A program made the position numbers and the translations under genes. Positions 34,561 through 38,364 of a DNA stretch of 38,364 nt are shown piece by piece (within the stretch, counting starts at the first letter, position 1; each line of letters starts with the position of its first letter). Location: contig NZ_KB235916.1 of the NCBI RefSeq assembly GCF_000332195.1, positions 37,176 through 75,539 of the forward strand, read 5' to 3'. The notes under the pieces were generated by a model that had not been told where the DNA came from, searched no databases, and was given only the letters and a program-made list of their open reading frames with translations. The DNA is from Pleurocapsa sp. PCC 7319. Lineage in GTDB: Bacteria; Cyanobacteriota; Cyanobacteriia; Cyanobacteriales; Xenococcaceae.

Positions 34561-36302
34561 CTAACGTTTTAAGCCAGCAACACTAATAGCCCATTTTTCG
34601 CCATGAGGACGATCTAGGACATCATTAAAAGCCATAATCGCATCAATATATTGATTGACTTTCTGGCGAACCTGCATCGAATGTGACTTGCGTCCAGAAA
34701 CCTCAGATTGTGGTTTTGGGGGAGTTTTTTGAGGTTGCTGTGTTGGTTTACTTGATTGAACCAATGCACTCTGAGAAAGAGGAGAGGACTTAGCTGGCTG
34801 TTGAGGAACCTGAGTGGGAGAGATGGAAGAAAGACTATGGTCAAAAACACGAACAAGTTCGCCAATAGCATGAGTTAAATTATCCAAAGAAAGTTGCTGC
34901 TGACTCATTTGGTTTAATTGCTGATCCATCTTCTCAAAAAGGATTTGAGTATGAGAAACCTTTGACTCTGATTCAGTAACAGGTTCCCTGTCTTCCGTGG
35001 CGAAAACAGGCTCTTGATTCTCTTCCATATCAGTAGCAGTTGTGGAAGGGGAAACAGAGGAAGAAGAGTCTTCAAAACTATCTAATCGTTCGAGCAGAAC
35101 TTCAGGAGAAAGATTGAGGCGCTCAGCAGTATCAATGAGAGATTGAGCAAGATTCAGAACGTAATGATTAGCATTGGCTCGCGTTTGGAGACCAAACCGC
35201 TCTTGAATGTGAGCCAGGGCAGAGCGATCGCTTTGTGTGACAGTAATTTTGACGAGCCGACCGAGATTTTCAGTAGTAGTAGTCTTTTGGGGTTGAGGAG
35301 CAAAAGCCTTAAGAATCTCAACTCCATCTTCATCGAGACGAATACCCAAACGACCGTCAACATTACCATGACCGTCGCTAATTTTATAATCCCAGTAATG
35401 ACGAGAAGAAGCCATGTCGGTTTGTTTAGTGGGATTCTTCTCGTCGAGAATCTTAAAATGTCCTTGGATGTAGGCTCGAAACTCCAAATCGCTAACAGAG
35501 GGAGGACAAAACCAATGAGTAGCAATAGTAGCGTAGACAGCACGAAACAAATGAGAGTAAAGATTATTCTTACCATCTCTAGTAGGAACTAAATCACGGA
35601 AGTGGCGGTCACAAGCACGAGCAACAATAGGTTCGTACTTGTCATTGATTTGGCGGTTGGTCAGACCTTGAGTATCCAAAAGAGAACGTAAGCGAGAAAT
35701 AGCATCAAGAACCAAAGGAGCTTCAACGAGAGTAGGAATTTCAAATTCCAAAGGAAGAGACTCGTGACGACGTTTAGCAGCCCCAACAAAGAGGACGGAA
35801 AATTGAGAAACTAGTTGAAAAGAAGCAGATTGAAGAACTTCGCTAACCCGACGACCAGTGACGACAGCCAAACCAGCAGCAAGATCAGACCAAGTATGGC
35901 TCTGGAGTAAATCCAAAGCGGTTTGGTTTGGGCGATGGCATTGGGATTGTCCAAGAATTGAGTAGAACGGTGATGAGTAACAGAGGCAGCTTGAGAATTA
36001 ATTTCGATCCATTCAGATGAAGACAAGCCGACAACACTTAAAACAGGATGTTGGGGGTCAAAAACCTTAATCGCATTTCTGACATCGGTAATACGATTCT
36101 TTTGTTGAGAGGGAGAAGTAAGACCACGCTCAACAAACTTATCTTTGAGCAGAGCATCAAACAGTTTAGCTTTTGAGCGATCGCGATCGCTATTAGTAAG
36201 AGGAATTAACTGAGGAAGAAATTCTTCTAAGAGGCGTTTGAGCCATTGAGTACGGGCGCATTGGATAGCTCTTTCGTATTGTGGAGAGGAAGTATCGAGC
36301 AT
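34561..36302 (-). pseudogene. Protelomerase (telomere resolvase) family, frameshifted and 3'-truncated
   Basis: The N-terminal piece (36302 to about 35930) reads MLDTSSPQYERAIQC with a helical domain. The C-terminal piece (about 35930 to 34561) carries the catalytic fold: VVTGRRVSEVLQ (Arg), VGAAKRRHESLP (Lys), YSHLFRAVYATIA (HxxR-like), AYIQGHF (His) and SSRHYWDYKI (Tyr). This is the tyrosine-recombinase-like arrangement of telomere resolvases, with the long form typical of cyanobacterial members, followed by a Pro/Gln/Ser-rich tail. The two pieces are out of frame by one base around CAAACCAAACCG (near 35928). The IS at 34563 supplies the stop, so the tail is also cut. Either the gene is dead or the frameshift is a sequencing error. 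Confidence 0.75.
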
Positions 36303-36330
36303 GATAGATAGAAAGATAAGGCATGAACAT

Positions 36331-36384
36331 CTATATCAATAGTATAACGTTATAGATTAGTAAAAGTCAAAAGAAATGATATAG
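36331..36384. repeat. Palindromes and CTATATCA motifs upstream of the protelomerase
   Basis: CTATATCAATAG at 36331-36342 (CTAT/ATAG arms), a perfect palindrome TATAACGTTATA at 36343-36354, and TGATATAG (inverse CTATATCA) at 36377-36384. They lie just upstream of the protelomerase gene; candidates for its operator or a resolution site. Confidence 0.5.
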
Positions 36385-36433
36385 ATAAAGTGATCGCGAT
36401 ATGGTTGGTCTGAGAAAAAAGAAACTGAATAAA

Positions 36434-36835
36434 CTATTGCATTAGGTTGGGATTTATTTCGGGATATTGAGAAAACAAACCATCAATACTAGCCAATTTA
36501 GCTTGATAGATGATAGCTGTAGCAATAATCAGGCGGTCGAAGGGGTCTTTGTGAACGGGAGACAAGCTGACTGCTTGAAAGGCAATATTGGCAGTTAGAG
36601 GAAGCAATTCAATACCTGTTGGTTTTAGAGCATTTTCCAGCCAAAGGGCAACGCTACAAGGCAATTCTAGTCTACCTTTTTGGTGTGCTAATGCTACTTC
36701 ATAACAAGAGACAGGAGAAATACCGACTCGCTCTGCTAATTCAATTTCTTCTCGCCAATTCGAGGGGAAGCGAGAAAATTCTTGAGTAACAAACCAAATC
36801 CAGATATGAGTGTCGAGAACAATTATTGGAGACAT
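36434..36835 (-). CDS. vapC: PIN-domain toxin, VapC-like
   Basis: A 133-residue PIN protein: VLDTHIWIW (first Asp) at the N-terminus, CYEVALAHQKGRL near residue 45 (Glu), DPFDRLIIATAI near 95 and ASIDGLFSQYPEI near 117. I use ATG at 36835 (MSPIIVLDTHIW); an upstream TTG adds two residues. It overlaps the 3' end of the upstream antitoxin gene by 13 bases. This subfamily pairs with Phd/AbrB-type antitoxins. Third PIN module in the window. Confidence 0.88.
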   Translation of the reverse strand: MSPIIVLDTHIWIWFVTQEFSRFPSNWREEIELAERVGISPVSCYEVALAHQKGRLELPCSVALWLENALKPTGIELLPLTANIAFQAVSLSPVHKDPFDRLIIATAIIYQAKLASIDGLFSQYPEINPNLMQ

Positions 36836-37044
36836 TGCCAATCTTGTTCGGAAACGATTGGCTCGACCAAATTGCCTAAAGTTTTACCTTTACCAGCAAT
36901 AGAAGCAGGAGGAACACGACGTTTTACTGGTAGTGAAGTATCTTCAACGATAGTTACAATAACACGGGCAGATGTTGATTTTGGCTTGTCTGAAAGCCAT
37001 TTTATCTGACCATTTTCGAGATTTGCTTCGTAACTTTTGAGCAT
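36823..37044 (-). CDS. Antitoxin partner of the PIN toxin
   Basis: A 73-residue protein beginning MLKSYEANLENGQIKWLSDK and ending SEQDWQCLQ. Shape (short beta-rich N-terminus, central VIVTIVED, flexible middle, charged C-terminus) and overlap with the toxin gene fit an antitoxin of this module. I use the internal ATG at 37044 because the longer frame (to 37146) has an unrelated hydrophobic N-terminus. Confidence 0.7.
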   Translation of the reverse strand: MLKSYEANLENGQIKWLSDKPKSTSARVIVTIVEDTSLPVKRRVPPASIAGKGKTLGNLVEPIVSEQDWQCLQ

Positions 37045-37161
37045 GGGTTGGAATGATATTTTACTGAGGATTATAAGCGCGATTCTGCCAGAGACAGCAC
37101 ATAGTACAACAGGGCTGAGGTGCATTCGCGGTACGATGAAGTCCAATAGTATAGAAGGAGA

Positions 37162-37461
37162 TTAGCGGATAATAATCTCGCGAACGGAAGATTCATCTTC
37201 AATAAGTAATTTAGCACCAGGTTTTTGAAGAGCCTGACGTAAATAAGATTCGAGAGCAACAGCTTTGCGAACAGCTTCAGCTTGAGAAATACCCTGTTGT
37301 TGAGCCAACCAAACAAGATGTTGATTGAGTTCGGCAGAAAAAGAAATAGTCATTCTTTTAGGGGTGAGATCGGTATCGCCAGAAGAATTAGACTTGTCTG
37401 GAGACGGAAGATTGATGACTTGAGAATTGTCAGGAAAAGTATTTTGTGTCACGGGTGACAA
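37162..37461 (-). CDS. Ribbon-helix-helix (CopG-like) DNA-binding protein
   Basis: Up to 99 residues. The first ~35 are Pro/Ser/Asp-rich and flexible; a ribbon-helix-helix follows (RMTISFSAELNQHLVWLAQQ, then ISQAEAVRKAVALESYL). The likely start is TTG at 37461 or GTG at 37452; ATG at 37353 would give only the RHH core. It is probably a plasmid-encoded regulator. The inverted repeat at 37477-37497 just upstream is a good candidate for its own operator. Confidence 0.7.
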   Translation of the reverse strand: MSPVTQNTFPDNSQVINLPSPDKSNSSGDTDLTPKRMTISFSAELNQHLVWLAQQQGISQAEAVRKAVALESYLRQALQKPGAKLLIEDESSVREIIIR

Positions 37462-37476
37462 GAAGGTTGAGATGAT

Positions 37477-37497
37477 ACAGTGTAATTATAGCACTGT
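37477..37497. promoter_or_regulatory. Probable operator for the RHH regulator
   Basis: ACAGTG-TAATTATAG-CACTGT, an inverted repeat with 6-bp arms, 16 bases upstream of the regulator gene's first possible start, with further CACTA/ACACTA half-sites up to ~37520. Fits autoregulation. Confidence 0.5.
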
Positions 37498-37612
37498 GAA
37501 AACACTATAAGAACACTAAATCAGATAATCAAAAAATGAGAAGAGAAGAGAGTAAGGCGACCAGGAGAGCGATTGCAGGAAGGGCAGTGGCAGAGGCAAT
37601 CGCCAAAAAAGC

Positions 37613-37801
37613 TTAAGCCCAATGAAGATCGCAGCAAAGTTGCTCCCATTGGTCAAAGCTAAAAACGGATTCAGAAGCATCAGAGATCGCTTCTAACTCC
37701 TCGAAGGAGATAACTAGAAAAGAGTTGTGAAAGAGCGGTGCAATGTATTGAGAAACGAAAGCTTGTTGTTGAGGATTGAGAGAAAAAGAGATGATAGGCA
37801 T
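37613..37801 (-). CDS. Hypothetical small protein
   Basis: A 62-residue frame (MPIISFSLNPQQQAFVSQYI...FDQWEQLCCDLHWA). No recognised domain, no strong ribosome-binding site. The acidic, aromatic C-terminal region looks protein-like and the direction matches its neighbours. It may be a small toxin-antitoxin or regulatory partner; that is a guess. Confidence 0.45.
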   Translation of the reverse strand: MPIISFSLNPQQQAFVSQYIAPLFHNSFLVISFEELEAISDASESVFSFDQWEQLCCDLHWA

Positions 37802-38364
37802 TTGGGGTAAATGTATTGTGTTGTTAATAGTTCGCCGTGATTATTTATCCTGGTTCGTTGCCAGACCGATTAAATTGTTCGAGTCCTTATCTATTCATCT
37901 ACATCTACATCTATATCATATACTATATCTATATCAAAATCAACAATATGAAATTAAAGATTCTTATATACTGATACAGAAAAAAGCTCATCAAATAACG
38001 AGTAGATTTGAGTTGCAGCCAAAATATCAGGCTAAAAGTATTGATATATATAGATCAAAGAGGAGCAAGAGAAAACAAGAATCAATATCAACAAATCTAT
38101 ACTGATATTTATCGATATACCAAGCATAAAAAATCTATATCATATAAGAATTGTGTATCGATAAGCTAAGAATTACCGCGGGGATCACGAAATTGATATA
38201 GAAAAGCGATACAAGTAATGCGATTGGCTTTGCCACTGCGCTCCGCGCAATCACCAAGCAGTCCAAAAGCTATAATCTATATATATCAATGCTTTTGAGA
38301 GCGGCGAGCAAACAGAGATCAAGAGTATCTATGCAACAACCTATATCATAAGCAAGATTTATAT
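37802..38364. other. AT-rich right end with CTATATCA repeats; no gene seen
   Basis: Non-coding, AT-rich. CTATATCA occurs at 37911-37918, 37929-37936, 38135-38142 and 38341-38348, and inverted at 38194-38201. There is an imperfect palindrome TTGAT-ATATATA-GATCAA at 38041-38058, and two TATCGATA octamers at 38110-38117 and 38156-38163. A GC-rich patch (TTGCCACTGCGCTCCGCGCAATCA) near 38230 is a dispersed-repeat type element. Features of a replication origin or a plasmid end could lie here, but none is proven. Confidence 0.5.

Larger units (their letters stand above)
33150..34563 (+). mobile_element. Complete ISAs1-family insertion sequence, copy 2
   Basis: 1414 bp, bounded by the same terminal repeats as copy 1 (AGGGCAAACG after 33150; GTTCGCCCTA ending 34563), in the plus orientation. 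It has truncated the protelomerase gene on its right; the stop codon of that frame is the TAG of the IS end. No target-site duplication is seen. Confidence 0.92.

Noticed and set aside
10909-34563. Composite transposon carrying the peptide operon
   Set aside because: The bracketed segment also contains replication, partition and mobilization genes and no target duplications exist, so plasmid rearrangement fits better than a single mobile unit.
35920-35940. Programmed -1 frameshift in the protelomerase gene
   Set aside because: The junction CAAACCAAACCG lacks a canonical slippery heptamer; a simple indel or sequencing error is a better explanation.
37536-37616. 26-codon Arg/Ala-rich frame MRREESKATRRAIAGRAVAE...
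   Set aside because: Very short; its sequence follows from a GCGATTGC/GCAATCGC inverted repeat, with no ribosome-binding site.
37776-38105. 109-residue plus-strand open frame in the AT-rich right end
   Set aside because: Low-complexity, simple composition, overlaps the small minus-strand ORF and repeat motifs; no ribosome-binding site or recognisable domain.

Overview
The window looks like a cyanobacterial plasmid, or a contig from one, probably from an AT-rich filamentous or baeocystous genus. The evidence is a CyRepA1-type plasmid replication protein, a cyanobacterial protelomerase-family gene, GCGATCGC (HIP1-type) octamers scattered in genes, small GC-rich palindromic repeats, and the accessory content. 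No rRNA, tRNA or core housekeeping genes were seen. Assignments rest on motif recognition by eye; no database search was run.

Layout. (1) 1-8042 is a defence-like region read mostly on the minus strand: the right end of a diverged ISAs1-type element, a DUF499/Swt1-HEPN ATPase, a small LRAT-domain gene, a VapBC module and a DUF1156 DNA methyltransferase. (2) 8308-10927 is a three-gene set (zinc-finger-like protein, coiled-coil protein, Hsp70) whose Hsp70 gene is cut off by an ISAs1 element (10909-12322). (3) 12323-13080 is wreckage: a tyrosine-recombinase pseudogene and an IS1-family transposase tail. (4) 13330-22046 is the outstanding feature: a tightly coupled plus-strand operon that I read as a ribosomal peptide (RiPP) pathway. 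It holds a 98-residue Cys-free candidate precursor, a B12-binding radical SAM enzyme, a DUF692/MNIO iron oxygenase, a probable partner protein, a UPF0489 'peptide arginase', a fusion of a JmjC-like oxygenase with an HExxH-type peptide modification domain, and a TldD-like peptidase. A GNAT acetyltransferase overlaps its end tail-to-tail. (5) 22789-32981 is plasmid backbone: integrase, HigBA, ParA with a ribbon-helix-helix partner, a second PIN toxin module, the replication protein, a structured non-coding element, relaxase, its RHH accessory protein and palindromic repeats. (6) 33150-34563 is a second, apparently identical ISAs1 copy in inverted orientation, which truncates a frameshifted protelomerase gene (34561-36302). 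A third PIN toxin module, a CopG-like regulator, a small ORF and an AT-rich tail rich in CTATATCA repeats follow.

How it fits together. The proposed pathway would take a linear peptide and apply B12/SAM chemistry (perhaps C-methylation), MNIO oxidation, arginine-to-ornithine conversion and 2-oxoglutarate-dependent hydroxylation by one or two fused oxygenase modules, followed by TldD-type removal of the leader. The combination, and the JmjC/HExxH fusion in particular, is one I do not recognise as a described system. All three coding regions next to the two complete IS copies are interrupted and neither copy shows a target-site duplication, so the plasmid has been rearranged around these elements.
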